The notes beneath the pieces were generated by a model. That model had not been told where the DNA came from, ran no database searches, and saw only the letters and a program-made list of their open reading frames with translations. The position numbers and the translations under genes are program-made. From NCBI GenBank assembly GCA_024707405.1, contig JANPZU010000003.1:372001-436000 (forward strand): a stretch of 64,000 nucleotides of DNA, read 5' to 3'. Position 1 is the stretch's first letter; each line of letters begins with the position of its first letter. Source of the DNA: Luteimonas sp. Lineage in GTDB: Bacteria > Pseudomonadota > Gammaproteobacteria > Xanthomonadales > Xanthomonadaceae. Shown here in pieces: positions 1-9,882 of the stretch.

Positions 1-951
1 GTTGGCGGCGACCTGGCCGCGATAGCGCTCGGCCAGCACGGCGACGCGCTGCACGTAACGCTGGGTCTCGCTGTAGGGCGGCACGCCCTTGTGCCGGTCG
101 ACCGCGCCCTCGCCCGCGTTGTAGCCGGCGGCGGCCAGCGTGAGGTCGCCGTTGAAACGCTTGAGCAGCCAGGCCAAGTATTCCACGCCACCATGGATGT
201 TCTGGGTGGGATCGTAGGCATTGGTCACGCCGAAGCGGCGTGCCGTGGCCGGCATCAATTGCATCAGACCCTGTGCCCCGGCCCGCGACAATGCATTCGG
301 GTTGAAGGCGGATTCGGCGTGCATGATCGCCCGCACCACCGCCTCCTCGACCCCGAACTTGCGGGCGGCTGCACTGACTTCCGCCGCGTAGGCCGTGGTG
401 TTGAGGCGCACCGTGCCGAAGTTGACGCCGGGCGCGGCCGCACAGGCATAGCAGGTCTCGAAGAAGCTGTACTGGATGGTGCGCACGGCGGTGACGTCGG
501 CACCGCGCGGGCGGGCACTGGTGTAATGCCGCACGCCGTCCTTGATGTAGGAATAGACCTGCCCTTGCTGCAGCCGACGACTGGCGGGCGTGGCCGTCGC
601 CGGCACGGGCGCAGCCGTGTTGGCAGGCGCGGGAGCCGTCGCCGCGACGGATCCGCCACCACCCATGAAGGTCGCCGGCGCGGCGCCGCCCGTCCTCACC
701 GGGGAGCCTGCGACCGGGTTGGCCGGCGTGGCGCTCCCGGTGCCGGCAGGGGCCGCGGGCCGCGAGGGCCGGGCCGGGGAAGGACGGTAGCTGGTCACAG
801 CCGTGCACTTGGCACCGGGCACGCGCTTGCTGACATAGCTGGGGATGCCGTCGGTGCCGTCGCAGCGGTAGATCGTGCCCGCGAGCGCAGGCATGGCGGG
901 CGCAAGGAACGCCAGCCCGAGGATCATTGCCAGTCCCCTGCCCCCTTTCAT
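1..951 (-). CDS. Lytic murein transglycosylase, SLT domain (3' end cut off by window edge)
   Basis: Cleaves the glycan strand of peptidoglycan in the periplasm (family knowledge). 317 residues are visible from ATG at 951 and no stop occurs before position 1. A signal peptide covers about residues 1-25, followed by a short domain with two Cys (IYRCDG, PGAKC) resembling DUF4124, then an Ala/Pro-rich linker. The SLT domain follows: HAESAFN with the likely catalytic Glu at 213, GLMQLMPATARRFGV, and AAGYNAGEGAV. After it comes the start of a tail with YVQRV. It is divergent from miaB. I cannot tell which Slt/Mlt subclass it is; the YSETQRYVQRV pattern is usual for small soluble SLT enzymes. Confidence 0.88.
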   Translation of the reverse strand, partial: MKGGRGLAMILGLAFLAPAMPALAGTIYRCDGTDGIPSYVSKRVPGAKCTAVTSYRPSPARPSRPAAPAGTGSATPANPVAGSPVRTGGAAPATFMGGGGSVAATAPAPANTAAPVPATATPASRRLQQGQVYSYIKDGVRHYTSARPRGADVTAVRTIQYSFFETCYACAAAPGVNFGTVRLNTTAYAAEVSAAARKFGVEEAVVRAIMHAESAFNPNALSRAGAQGLMQLMPATARRFGVTNAYDPTQNIHGGVEYLAWLLKRFNGDLTLAAAGYNAGEGAVDRHKGVPPYSETQRYVQRVAVLAERYRGQVAAN

Positions 952-1099
952 CCGCGCAGTGTCCACCCTTCGTTCCCGACTGCCAAGTCCTTGATCGATA
1001 AACGCCGGGCGATTCCGGAACCGGACGCGTGACGGCTTACACTATTCCGACAATCCACAGCCATCCGGCCCGGAATCACCGCCGCGCCCCGGAGATGCC

Positions 1100-2512
1100 A
1101 TGACCCAGTTGCCCGTCCTCGCCGACGCCGGGATCGCCCCCGCATCGGCCACGCCACCCGCGAGCGCCAAGCCGCGCGGCAAGCTCTTCATCCAGACCCA
1201 CGGTTGCCAGATGAACGAGTACGACTCGGCCAAGATGGCCGACGTGCTCGCCGCCAGCGACGGGCTGGAGCTGACCACCAACGTCGAGGAAGCCGACGTG
1301 GTGCTGGTCAACACCTGCTCGATCCGCGAGAAGGCGCAAGAGAAGGTGTTCAGCCAGCTCGGTCGCTGGAAGGCCCTCAAGAAGGACGGCCGCGACGTGA
1401 TCATCGGCGTCGGCGGCTGCGTGGCATCGCAGGAAGGCGAAGCGATCGTCAAGCGCGCGCCGTACGTCGATCTCGTGTTCGGCCCGCAGACCCTGCACCG
1501 GCTGCCGGAGCTGATCCGCGCCCGCCGCGAACAGCAGAAGCCGCAGGTCGACATCAGCTTCCCCGAGATCGAGAAGTTCGACCGCCTGCCGGAGCCACGC
1601 GCCGAAGGCCCGAGCGCCTTCGTCTCGATCATGGAAGGCTGCAGCAAGTACTGCAGCTTCTGCGTCGTGCCCTACACGCGCGGCACCGAGATCAGCCGCC
1701 CGTTCGAGGACGTGCTGGTGGAAGCCGTGCAACTCGCCGGCCAGGGCGTGCGCGAGATCAACCTGCTCGGCCAGAACGTCAACGCCTATCGCGGCGCAAT
1801 GGAAGGCACGGACGAACTGGCCGACCTCGGCCTGCTGATCCGCACCCTCGCCGAGATCGACGGCATCGACCGCATCCGCTTCACCACCTCGCACCCGCTG
1901 GAATTCAGCGACTCGCTGGTCGACGCCTATCGCGACGTGCCGCAACTGGCCAACTACCTGCACCTGCCGGTGCAGGCCGGCAGTGACCGCATCCTCGCGG
2001 CGATGAAGCGCGGCTACACCGCGCTCGAATTCAAGCAGAAGATCCGCAAACTGCGCGCGGTGCGGCCGGACATCTCGATCAGCTCGGACTTCATCGTCGG
2101 CTTCCCCGGCGAGACCGATGCGGATTTCGAGAAGACGATGAAGCTGATCGAGGACGTCGGCTTCGACCAGTCGTTCTCCTTCATCTACTCGCGCCGCCCC
2201 GGCACGCCCGCCGCCGACCTGCCCGACGACGTGTCGGACGAAACGAAGCACGCGCGCCTGTCGCGCCTGCAGGCGACGATCAACGCCAACGCCGCGAAGA
2301 TTTCGCAGGCGATGGTGGGCAGCGTGCAGCGCGTGCTGGTGGAAGGCCCGTCGCGCAAGGATCCGAACGAGCTGACCGGCAAGACCGAGAACATGCGTTC
2401 GGTGAATTTCCCGGCACCGGCGCGACTGATCGGGCAATTCGTCGATGTGGTCATCACCGAGGCGATGAGCAACTCGCTGCGCGGACGCGTGGCGGCCGTC
2501 GGCGATGCATGA
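1100..2512 (+). CDS. miaB: tRNA-2-methylthio-N6-isopentenyladenosine37 synthase MiaB
   Basis: Radical-SAM methylthiotransferase that adds the 2-methylthio group to i6A37 of tRNAs reading UNN codons. The 470-residue protein has the full family layout: N-terminal UPF0004 domain with the auxiliary cluster cysteines C36 ([10 protein letters not shown]), C73 ([12 protein letters not shown]) and C107 (GGCVAS); radical-SAM core with CSKYCSFC (C181, C185, C188); and a C-terminal TRAM domain from about 400. HGCQMN together with [16 protein letters not shown] is diagnostic for MiaB over RimO or MtaB. GGAG at 1091-1094 supports the ATG at 1100. Divergent from the transglycosylase. A weak TACACT at 1038-1043 might be its -10. 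Confidence 0.97.
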   Translation: MTQLPVLADAGIAPASATPPASAKPRGKLFIQTHGCQMNEYDSAKMADVLAASDGLELTTNVEEADVVLVNTCSIREKAQEKVFSQLGRWKALKKDGRDVIIGVGGCVASQEGEAIVKRAPYVDLVFGPQTLHRLPELIRARREQQKPQVDISFPEIEKFDRLPEPRAEGPSAFVSIMEGCSKYCSFCVVPYTRGTEISRPFEDVLVEAVQLAGQGVREINLLGQNVNAYRGAMEGTDELADLGLLIRTLAEIDGIDRIRFTTSHPLEFSDSLVDAYRDVPQLANYLHLPVQAGSDRILAAMKRGYTALEFKQKIRKLRAVRPDISISSDFIVGFPGETDADFEKTMKLIEDVGFDQSFSFIYSRRPGTPAADLPDDVSDETKHARLSRLQATINANAAKISQAMVGSVQRVLVEGPSRKDPNELTGKTENMRSVNFPAPARLIGQFVDVVITEAMSNSLRGRVAAVGDA

Positions 2513-2533
2513 ACCTCGAACTGCCGCATCGCT

Positions 2534-2562
2534 TTGTCAGCCCGCCCGCTGCGCGCTAGTCT
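2534..2562 (+). promoter_or_regulatory. Candidate sigma70 promoter for orf2591-phoH-ybeY
   Basis: TTGTCA at 2534-2539 and TAGTCT at 2557-2562 are separated by exactly 17 bases, placing a start point near 2569, 22 bases before the ATG at 2591. It would let the phoH group be transcribed independently of miaB. The call rests on sequence only. Confidence 0.5.
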
Positions 2563-2590
2563 GCAACCCATTTCCTGATCGGCACGTCAC

Positions 2591-2905
2591 ATGCCATCGC
2601 CCATGCTCTGGGTCTTCACGCTCGAAGCCCGACCGTTGCCGGACAGTCCCGATTTCGAGACGGCCGGCGGCGCCTTCGTGGTCTGCTACGTCCGGCCGGA
2701 GCTGGCCGATGACCCGCTCGGCCACGCCACCGCCTACGTGCGGGGGCAGGATTGGCAGGTGGTCGCCGTGGAGGACGAGCCGCTGGAATGCGGTCGCGAC
2801 GAAGCGCCCGACGAGGACTACTTCGACCAGGCCATCGACGACGGCGAGGTCTACGTCTTCCACCAATGGCCGATCGACGACATCGGCCTCGAAACCCGGC
2901 ACTGA
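2591..2905 (+). CDS. Small acidic conserved hypothetical protein (104 aa)
   Basis: I do not recognise a named family. The 104-residue protein is acidic (many Asp/Glu, for example the run DEAPDEDYFDQ), has no signal peptide and no membrane segment, and contains aromatic strands such as FVVCYVRP and EVYVFHQWPIDD that suggest a small alpha/beta cytoplasmic fold. It lies between miaB and phoH with its own promoter-like element and ends 15 bases before the phoH start, so it is probably co-transcribed with phoH and ybeY. That placement hints at an RNA or ribosome-linked role but does not show one. Confidence 0.75.
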   Translation: MPSPMLWVFTLEARPLPDSPDFETAGGAFVVCYVRPELADDPLGHATAYVRGQDWQVVAVEDEPLECGRDEAPDEDYFDQAIDDGEVYVFHQWPIDDIGLETRH

Positions 2906-2920
2906 CGGCCACGCATCCCC

Positions 2921-3904
2921 ATGAACGCACTCCCCCAACGCGACTTCACCCTCGACCCCGCCGACACCGAGCGACTGGCCAACCTGTCCGGCCCGTTCGA
3001 CGGGCATCTGCGCCAGATCGAACTGCGCCTGGGCGTGGAGATCTCCAACCGCGGCAACGTGTTCCGCGTGACCGGCCGCGACGAGAAGATCCTCGCGAAG
3101 GCGGAAAAGCTGCTGCGTGCGCTTTACGACGAATCGGCCACCGAAACCTTCGACAGCCATGCCATCAACCTGCGCCTGAGCGAGGCGAACGTGGGCAACG
3201 ACGGCGAGTACACGCCGCAGGACGTGTCGGTACGCGTGAAACGCGGCAACATCCGCGGCCGCGGTGCCAACCAGCAGAAGTACCTGCACGCCATCACCAC
3301 GCACGACATCAACTTCGGTATCGGTCCGGCCGGCACCGGCAAGACGTTCCTCGCGGTGGCGATGGCGGTCGATGCGCTGAACGAGTCGCGTGTGCAGCGA
3401 CTGATCCTCGTGCGCCCAGCCGTTGAAGCCGGCGAGAAGCTCGGCTTCCTGCCCGGCGACCTCACACAGAAGGTCGACCCGTACCTGCGACCGCTCTACG
3501 ACGCGCTGTACGAGATGCTGGGCGTGGAAAAGGTGGTGAAGCTGCTGGAGAAGAACGTCATCGAGATCGCCCCGCTCGCGTACATGCGCGGGCGCACGCT
3601 CAACGATGCCTTCGTGATCCTCGACGAAGCGCAGAACACCACCATCGAACAGATGAAGATGTTCCTCACCCGCCTGGGCTTCGGCAGCACGGCGGTGGTG
3701 ACCGGCGACATGACCCAGATCGACCTGCCCAAGCACGTGAAGTCGGGCCTGCGCGATGCCATTGAAGTGCTGCGCGACGTGGACGGCGTCAGCTTCACCT
3801 TCTTCGAAGCCAAGGACGTGGTGCGCCATCCGCTGGTCGCACGCATCGTCAACGCCTACGAACGGCGCGACGCGCTGGATGCGCAAACCGGGGCCACGCC
3901 GTGA
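2921..3904 (+). CDS. ybeZ: PhoH-like ATPase (YbeZ type)
   Basis: Predicted cytosolic P-loop ATPase/helicase-like protein that partners YbeY in RNA metabolism. The 327-residue protein has an N-terminal KH-like region (about 25-85), Walker A GPAGTGKT at 135-142, and Walker B VILDEAQ at 232-238 followed by the sensor stretch [12 protein letters not shown], all as in YbeZ. Its end overlaps ybeY by four bases (GTGA), so translation is likely coupled. The order phoH-ybeY-corC matches the ybeZYX operon of other gammaproteobacteria. Confidence 0.94.
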   Translation: MNALPQRDFTLDPADTERLANLSGPFDGHLRQIELRLGVEISNRGNVFRVTGRDEKILAKAEKLLRALYDESATETFDSHAINLRLSEANVGNDGEYTPQDVSVRVKRGNIRGRGANQQKYLHAITTHDINFGIGPAGTGKTFLAVAMAVDALNESRVQRLILVRPAVEAGEKLGFLPGDLTQKVDPYLRPLYDALYEMLGVEKVVKLLEKNVIEIAPLAYMRGRTLNDAFVILDEAQNTTIEQMKMFLTRLGFGSTAVVTGDMTQIDLPKHVKSGLRDAIEVLRDVDGVSFTFFEAKDVVRHPLVARIVNAYERRDALDAQTGATP

Positions 3905-4380
3905 CCCGCGGCCCGATCCGCCTCGATGTCGCCGTCGGCTATGCCGTCCCGCGCAAGGGGCTGCCGGCTGCCAACAGCTTCCGCAAATGGGCCGCCGCCG
4001 CCCTGGACAGCCGCATCCGCGAAGCCGACCTCGCCATCCGCATCGTCGGCACCAAGGAAGGCCGCGCGCTCAACCGCCACTATCGCGGCAAGGACTACGC
4101 CACCAACGTGCTGAGCTTCCCGGCAGAACTGCCCGAAGGACTGCCCGAAGGCGTGAAGCTGCCCCTGCTGGGCGACCTGGTGATCTGCGCGCCGGTGGTC
4201 GCGCGCGAAGCCCGCGAACAGCGCAAGCCGCTCAACGCGCACTACGCCCACCTCACCGTCCATGGCGCACTGCACCTGCTGGGCTGGGATCACGAGGACG
4301 ACCGCGAGGCCGAGTGCATGGAGCAACTGGAACGCGAGATCCTCGCGGGACTGGGGATCGAAGATCCCTACCGGGACTGA
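3901..4380 (+). CDS. ybeY: Endoribonuclease YbeY
   Basis: Single-strand-specific metallo-endoribonuclease used in 16S rRNA 3' maturation and ribosome quality control. The 159-residue protein contains the metal-binding signature [11 protein letters not shown], with His 121, 125 and 131, and the upstream family motif NVLSFP. The start is GTG at 3901 inside the last codons of phoH (4-base overlap), and no better start exists downstream before the conserved core. The overlap suggests equimolar production with the PhoH-like ATPase. Confidence 0.95.
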   Translation: MTRGPIRLDVAVGYAVPRKGLPAANSFRKWAAAALDSRIREADLAIRIVGTKEGRALNRHYRGKDYATNVLSFPAELPEGLPEGVKLPLLGDLVICAPVVAREAREQRKPLNAHYAHLTVHGALHLLGWDHEDDREAECMEQLEREILAGLGIEDPYRD

Positions 4381-4399
4381 GCCTTCCTGCCGGGCCGGG

Positions 4400-4430
4400 T
4401 TGCACATCTCCCGCATTCGCACGCTAGACT
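4400..4430 (+). promoter_or_regulatory. Weak promoter candidate upstream of corC
   Basis: TTGCAC at 4400-4405 and TAGACT at 4425-4430 with a 19-base spacer. The spacer is longer than ideal, so this is only a possible second promoter inside the ybeZYX cluster. Confidence 0.3.
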
Positions 4431-4476
4431 GACCGGGCCGCCCGCGTGGGTGACGAAGAATCAACAAGTTACAGAA

Positions 4477-5352
4477 ATGTCCGAGGACGACAGTAGTCCC
4501 AGCGCCTCCGAAATACCGGAAAAACGGCGCACGTGGCTGGAACGCCTGAGTTCGGCGATTTCCGGCGAGCCCAGCACCCGCGACGACCTGGTCGAGTTGC
4601 TGCGCGATACCCACTCCGATGGCCTGATCGAGGCCGACACCCTGCGGATGATGGAGGGCGCGCTGGCCGTGTCCGACATGACCGTGGGCGACGTGATGGT
4701 CTCGCGCGCACAGATGGTGGCCCTGCCCGCGGAGGCGAAGTTCCTCGACCTGATGAAGCAGGTGGTCGAATCCGGCCATTCCCGCTTCCCGGTGCACGGC
4801 GAGGACAAGGACGAGATCCTCGGCATCCTGCTGGCCAAGGATCTGTTGCGCGGCGTGGTGGCCGACAACGGCCCGGGCACGATCCATTCGCTGCTGCGAC
4901 CGGCGGTGCTGATCCCGGCCTCGAAGAAGCTCAACGTGCTGCTGCGGGAATTCCGCCAGTCGCGCAACCACATGGCGATCGTGATCGACGAGTACGGCGG
5001 TGTCGCCGGACTGGTGACCATCGAGGACGTCCTGGAGGAGATCGTCGGCGAGATCGACGACGAACACGACGACGCCGAAGACCCGAACGCGTTGATCGCG
5101 GCGCAGGCCGACGGCCAGTTCATCGTCGATGCGCTGACGCCCATCGCCGACTTCAACGAACGCTTCGGCGCGGACTTCGACGACAACGAGTACGACACCA
5201 TCGGCGGCCTGGTCACCGCGGCCATCGGCCACCTGCCTGAAGCCGGCGAGGAACTGACGCTGGGACGCTTCGGCTTCCGCGTCACCCGCGCCGACGCGCG
5301 CCGGCTGCATGCGCTGCATGTCAGCGTCCATGCCGACCCGGCGGCGGATTGA
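4477..5352 (+). CDS. corC: CorC/YbeX family CBS-domain protein
   Basis: Cytosolic protein of the HlyC/CorC family, linked to Mg2+/Co2+ efflux and, as YbeX, to ribosome metabolism. The layout is an N-terminal helical segment, a CBS pair at about 65-190 (DVMVSRAQMVALP, GHSRFPVHGEDKDEILG, IVIDEYGGVAGLVTIEDVLEEIVGEI spanning both repeats) and a C-terminal transporter-associated domain (about 205-285). No membrane helices are present, unlike CorB/CNNM proteins. I chose ATG at 4477 (MSEDDSS) because E. coli CorC begins similarly; an in-frame GTG at 4450 would add nine residues. It is third in a phoH-ybeY-corC order. Confidence 0.93.
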   Translation: MSEDDSSPSASEIPEKRRTWLERLSSAISGEPSTRDDLVELLRDTHSDGLIEADTLRMMEGALAVSDMTVGDVMVSRAQMVALPAEAKFLDLMKQVVESGHSRFPVHGEDKDEILGILLAKDLLRGVVADNGPGTIHSLLRPAVLIPASKKLNVLLREFRQSRNHMAIVIDEYGGVAGLVTIEDVLEEIVGEIDDEHDDAEDPNALIAAQADGQFIVDALTPIADFNERFGADFDDNEYDTIGGLVTAAIGHLPEAGEELTLGRFGFRVTRADARRLHALHVSVHADPAAD

Positions 5353-5365
5353 CACGCTTCCAGCC

Positions 5366-6559
5366 ATGAGCGGCGGCAGGCAAGCGTTGGCACGGGCCGT
5401 CGTGCTGCTGGCTTTGTTGCTGGTCTCGGCCTTTACGCACGCTGCGCCGCGCATCGGCGTGGCTACCATGCAGCCAGGCGAGATCTTCTTCGAGCGTTTC
5501 GGCCACAACGCGATCGTGGTGGACGATCCCGCGCTCGATGGCCCGGTGTCGTACAACTTCGGCTTCTTCGACATGGACGAACCGGGCTTCACCGGCAACT
5601 TCATCCGTGGCGACATGCGCTACATGCTGGTCGCACTGCCGCTGTTCGATGACCTGGCCTATTACCGCGAAGTCGGTCGCGGCGTCTCGATCCAGTGGCT
5701 CGACTTGTCCGACGACGAGGCCAGCTCGCTTGCAGCGGCACTGGCCGAGAACGCGAAGCCGGAAAACGCACACTATCGCTACGACTACTTCCTCGACAAT
5801 TGCTCGACGCGGGTACGCGATGCACTCGACGTGGCGCTCGACGGCGAACTGCGCAACCTGCTCGCCGGCCGTTCGCGCGGCAACACCTTCCGTGGCGATG
5901 CGGTGCGGTTGGCGTCACCGGCAACATGGATGTGGCTGGGCTTCGACCTTGGCCTCGGCCCCGCCGCCGACAAACCCAATTCACTCTGGAAAGACGCCTT
6001 CGTGCCGATGCGGCTGGCCGACGCGCTGGCCGAAGCACGCCGCCCGGACGGTCGACCGTTGGTGCAAGAAACCGAAGATGTTTTGCCGCACCGGCTGCCG
6101 CCTGAACCTGCGGAAGAACGCCGCGAATGGTGGCCGTGGCTGCTGATCGGACTCGCATTCGCACTCGGTGCACAATGGCTCAGCAAGCGCGCACCCACGC
6201 GACTGGCCGCCATTGCATTGCCGTTCTGGGCACTGTGCGGCGTCCTCGGACTGGTGATGCTGTTCCTGTGGCTGGGCACCGAACATCGTTTTGCCTGGGC
6301 CAATCGCAACCTGATGCTGCTGTCGCCGCTGTGCCTGCTGCTGGTGCCGGGCGGATGGCGCATCGCACGCAGTCGGGCATCCGGCGCGCTGTTCACATGG
6401 ATGGCCTGGCTGGTTGCGCTGTGCGCGGTGATCGCACTCTTCCTCAACTGGCTGCCGGTCGAACCGCAACGCAACCTGCACTGGATCTCCCTGCTGCTGC
6501 CGATCCATGCGGCACTGGCCATCGCACTGACGAAGCCTCACGCACGCACGCAAGGCTGA
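5366..6559 (+). CDS. DUF4105 (Lnb-like N-terminal) membrane protein
   Basis: A signal sequence or anchor (about 1-29, ending THA) leads into a periplasmic DUF4105 domain with the family's FERFGHNAIVV, YNFGFFD and NCSTRVRDAL motifs. The Asn-Cys pair resembles NlpC/P60-like cysteine peptidase sites, though activity has not been inferred here. The C-terminal part (about 245-390) has four or five hydrophobic helices separated by short loops. ATG at 5366 was chosen because it directly precedes the signal sequence; an ATG at 5309 would overlap corC. The substrate is unknown. Confidence 0.8.
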   Translation: MSGGRQALARAVVLLALLLVSAFTHAAPRIGVATMQPGEIFFERFGHNAIVVDDPALDGPVSYNFGFFDMDEPGFTGNFIRGDMRYMLVALPLFDDLAYYREVGRGVSIQWLDLSDDEASSLAAALAENAKPENAHYRYDYFLDNCSTRVRDALDVALDGELRNLLAGRSRGNTFRGDAVRLASPATWMWLGFDLGLGPAADKPNSLWKDAFVPMRLADALAEARRPDGRPLVQETEDVLPHRLPPEPAEERREWWPWLLIGLAFALGAQWLSKRAPTRLAAIALPFWALCGVLGLVMLFLWLGTEHRFAWANRNLMLLSPLCLLLVPGGWRIARSRASGALFTWMAWLVALCAVIALFLNWLPVEPQRNLHWISLLLPIHAALAIALTKPHARTQG

Positions 6560-6674
6560 TTGCACACGTCATCGCACGTTTGTTGCGCCTGCAGCACATA
6601 CGTATGCAGCCGCGGCGCGGCGCGGCGCCGTGACAGAATCCGGGTGGATCGCATCACCCGGGAGGCATCGCCTG

Positions 6675-8705
6675 ATGTTGCAGCGTTTCGTTCTCGCACT
6701 CGCCTTGTCGTTGCCGTCGGCGGCACTCGTTGCGCAGGATGCGCCGGCCGCACGGATCGCATCGCCCGATGGACGGATCACGGTGGAAGTGGTGACCGAC
6801 CATGACGGTCGTGCGCGCTATTCGATCGCGCGCGATGGCAAGCCGGTGATCGTTTCGTCGCAACTGGGCTTCCTGTTCACCGATGTCGCCAAGCTCGACC
6901 GGAACCTGCGGATTGCCTCGCAAGCCACGCGTTCGCACGATGCCACCTGGGAGCAGCCCTGGGGCGAACGCCGCCATGTACGCGATCATCACAACGAATT
7001 GCGCGTGGGCCTGGTGGAAACCAATGGCGACCAGCGACGCTTCGACGTGGTGTTCCGCGTGTTCGACGACGGCATCGGTTTCCGCTACGTGTTCCCGGAA
7101 CAGCCGGCGCTGCGTCGACTGAACATCGCCGAGGAACTGACCGAATTCACCCTCGCCACCGACGCCACCGCGTGGTGGATCCCGGCGCTGGAGTGGAACC
7201 GCAAGGAATACGTGTACAAGCGCACGGCACTGGCCGAAGTAGGATTCGCACAGACGCCCATGACCCTGCGCCGCGACGATGGTTTGCACATCGCCTTCCA
7301 CGAAGCCGCACTGGCCGATTATTCGGCGATGAACCTGGTGCGGGTCGAGGATCGACGTTTCCGCGCGCAACTGTTCCCCGGCACGGATGCCGCCAAGGTC
7401 GAGCGCGACGCGCCATTCGCCACGCCGTGGCGCGTGGTGTTGCTGTCTGACGATGCCGCCGGCCTGGCCACGTCCGACCTCGTACTCAACCTCAACGAGC
7501 CCAATGCACTGGGCGACGTGTCGTGGGTCAAGCCGATGAAGTACCTCGGCATCTGGTGGGAGATGCACCTCGATACCAAGAGCTGGGGTTCCGGCACGAA
7601 GCATGGGGCGACCACGGAAGACACGATCCGTTACATCGACTTCGCCGCCCAGCACGGCTTCGGTGGCGTGCTGGTCGAAGGCTGGAACATCGGCTGGGAC
7701 GGCGACTGGTTCGCCAATGGCGAGGAGTTCAGCTTCACCGAGGCCTATCCCGATTTCGACATCGAGAAGGTGACGGCGCATGCGCGCGAACGCGGCGTCA
7801 CGCTCATCGGCCACCACGAGACTTCAGGGCACGCGGCTCACTACGAGAGACAGCTCCCTGACGCACTCGACCTGTACGAACGCCTTGGCGTGGCCGCGAT
7901 CAAGACCGGCTACGTCGCCGACGGCGGCCAGGCCAAGGTGCGCGACGACGATGGCAACCTCCGCTACGCATGGCACGAAGGCCAGGCGATGTCGCGACAC
8001 CACATCAAGGTGGTCACCGAAGCGGCGAAGCGCCGCATCTCGATCAATCCGCACGAACCCATCAAGGACAGCGGCCTGCGTCGCACCTACCCCAACTGGG
8101 TCACGCGCGAAGGCGCGCGCGGCATGGAATACAACGCCTGGGGCCAGCCGCCCAATCCGCCCGGCCACGAAGCGACACTGGTGTTCACGCGGATGCTCGA
8201 CGGCCCGTTCGACTTCACGCCGGGGCTGTTCTCGATGAAGAGCCGCCACGGCGACCGCGTGGCGACCACCCTGGCCAAACAGCTCGCGCTGTACGTGGTG
8301 CTGTACAGCCCGCTGCAGATGGCGATCGACCTGCCCGAGGAATACGAGGCCAAGCCCGACGCCTTCCGGTTCATCAAGGACGTACCCGCCGACTGGGAGG
8401 ACAGCCGCGTACTGAACGGCGAGGTCGGCGAATTCGTCACCTTCGCGCGCAAGGATCGCCATTCGGATGACTGGTACCTCGGCGCAGTGACCGACGGCGA
8501 AGCGCGCACGCTGCATGTATCGCTAGGCTTCCTCGATGCAGGGCGGCGCTACACGGCGCAGGTCTATCGCGACGGCCCGAACGCCGGCTGGCAGGCGAAC
8601 CAGACGGACATCGTGATTGAGGAACGCGACGTCACCTCGGGCGACTCGCTCGAACTGGCACTCGCGCCCGGCGGCGGCCAGGCGATCCGCTTCATCGCAC
8701 GCTGA
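6675..8705 (+). CDS. Glycoside hydrolase family 97 protein
   Basis: Secreted or periplasmic alpha-glycosidase related to SusB. The 676-residue protein has a signal peptide (about 1-20, ending LVAQ), an N-terminal beta-sandwich beginning SPDGRITVEV, the (beta/alpha)8 catalytic domain (FGGVLVEGWNIGWDGDW, LIGHHETSGHAAHYERQLPDAL, MEYNAWGQPPNPPGHEATLVFTR split around the C-terminal side), and a C-terminal sandwich. Gly 412 in IKTGYV sits where, as I recall, retaining GH97 members carry the Asp nucleophile, so an inverting alpha-glucosidase is more likely than a retaining alpha-galactosidase. GGGAGG near 6659 supports ATG 6675 over the in-frame start at 6630. It is isolated from other sugar genes. 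Confidence 0.88.
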   Translation: MLQRFVLALALSLPSAALVAQDAPAARIASPDGRITVEVVTDHDGRARYSIARDGKPVIVSSQLGFLFTDVAKLDRNLRIASQATRSHDATWEQPWGERRHVRDHHNELRVGLVETNGDQRRFDVVFRVFDDGIGFRYVFPEQPALRRLNIAEELTEFTLATDATAWWIPALEWNRKEYVYKRTALAEVGFAQTPMTLRRDDGLHIAFHEAALADYSAMNLVRVEDRRFRAQLFPGTDAAKVERDAPFATPWRVVLLSDDAAGLATSDLVLNLNEPNALGDVSWVKPMKYLGIWWEMHLDTKSWGSGTKHGATTEDTIRYIDFAAQHGFGGVLVEGWNIGWDGDWFANGEEFSFTEAYPDFDIEKVTAHARERGVTLIGHHETSGHAAHYERQLPDALDLYERLGVAAIKTGYVADGGQAKVRDDDGNLRYAWHEGQAMSRHHIKVVTEAAKRRISINPHEPIKDSGLRRTYPNWVTREGARGMEYNAWGQPPNPPGHEATLVFTRMLDGPFDFTPGLFSMKSRHGDRVATTLAKQLALYVVLYSPLQMAIDLPEEYEAKPDAFRFIKDVPADWEDSRVLNGEVGEFVTFARKDRHSDDWYLGAVTDGEARTLHVSLGFLDAGRRYTAQVYRDGPNAGWQANQTDIVIEERDVTSGDSLELALAPGGGQAIRFIAR

Positions 8706-8755
8706 AGCACGGGCTGGCTTGCCGGCCACCGCGCGCTTGGCGCAGGATGCACGCC

Positions 8756-9757
8756 ATGCACAAGGCCCCTGCATCCGCCAATCCTGCCTGCGTCGTCAAT
8801 TGCGTCGTCTACGCAAAGGACGGCAGCCGTCGCGACATACACATCGACGACATCAGCGATGCGCTTGCCGTCGATGACGGCAGCTTCGCGTGGATCGGCC
8901 TGTACGAGCCCGCCGAGACCATCCTGGAGAAGCTGCAGGAGGAATTCGGCCTCCACGACCTCGCCATCGAGGATGCGCAGAAGGCGCACCAGCGCCCAAA
9001 GGTGGAGGCCTACGGCAATTCCCTGTTCATCGTCGCCAGCACCGCGCAGGTGGTCGAGGAACGCATCGCCTACGGCGAGACCCACATCTTCCTCGGCCCC
9101 CGCTACCTGGTCACCGTCCGCCACGGCGCCTCCCTGTCCTACGCACCCGCCCGCGCCCGCGTGGAACGCGAACCCGAGTTGCTCGCGCTCGGCCCGTCGT
9201 ACGGACTGTATGCCGTGCTCGACGCCATCGTCGACAACTACATCCCGATCGTCGGCGAGTCCAAGCAGACACTGCTGCGGCTGGAGAAGGACATCGTCAA
9301 GGACACCTTCGACCGCCGGATCGTCATCCGCCTGTACGACCTCAAGCGCGAACTGACCTACATGCGCGTCAACGTCACGCCGATGCAGGACGTGCTGGCG
9401 CAACTGGTACGTACCGGCAGCACGTTGATTCCGGAGGAAGTTCGGTTGTACCTGCGCGACGTGCTCGACCATTCCGTGCGGCTCAACGACACCATCGATG
9501 CGATGCGCGACATGCTGGGCACCGCGCTCGGCGTGAACCAGGCACTGGTGACGCTGAGGCAGGGCGAAGTGGTGAAGCGGCTCGCCGGCTGGGCGGCGCT
9601 GCTGGCCGCGCCGACGCTGATCGCGAGCTGGTACGGCATGAATTTCGACGCCATGCCCGAACTGCACGGCAAGTACAGCTACCTCGTGCTGATCGGCGTG
9701 GTCGGCACCGTGGTGGCGGGGCTGTACGTCTACCTGAAGCGGATCCGCTGGCTCTGA
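8756..9757 (+). CDS. corA: Magnesium/cobalt transporter CorA
   Basis: Inner-membrane pentameric divalent cation channel. The 333-residue protein has the long cytosolic alpha/beta N-terminal domain with a stalk helix, then two C-terminal membrane helices. The first ends in the selectivity motif YGMNFDAMPEL, and the second (YLVLIGVVGTVVAGLYVYL) is followed by a short basic tail. AGGA at 8744-8747 suits ATG 8756; the ATG at 8747 overlaps that ribosome-binding site and would add three residues. It appears monocistronic. Confidence 0.95.
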   Translation: MHKAPASANPACVVNCVVYAKDGSRRDIHIDDISDALAVDDGSFAWIGLYEPAETILEKLQEEFGLHDLAIEDAQKAHQRPKVEAYGNSLFIVASTAQVVEERIAYGETHIFLGPRYLVTVRHGASLSYAPARARVEREPELLALGPSYGLYAVLDAIVDNYIPIVGESKQTLLRLEKDIVKDTFDRRIVIRLYDLKRELTYMRVNVTPMQDVLAQLVRTGSTLIPEEVRLYLRDVLDHSVRLNDTIDAMRDMLGTALGVNQALVTLRQGEVVKRLAGWAALLAAPTLIASWYGMNFDAMPELHGKYSYLVLIGVVGTVVAGLYVYLKRIRWL

Positions 9758-9882
9758 TCTCGCGCGACTGACCGCACACGACCAAAGTCGTAGCCCGTTA
9801 CATCACCGTTACACGCACTCCGGCATTGACCCCGACCGCCGTCCGGCGCGACGCTTTGCACCCCCGTCGGAAGGAAGTCGCC

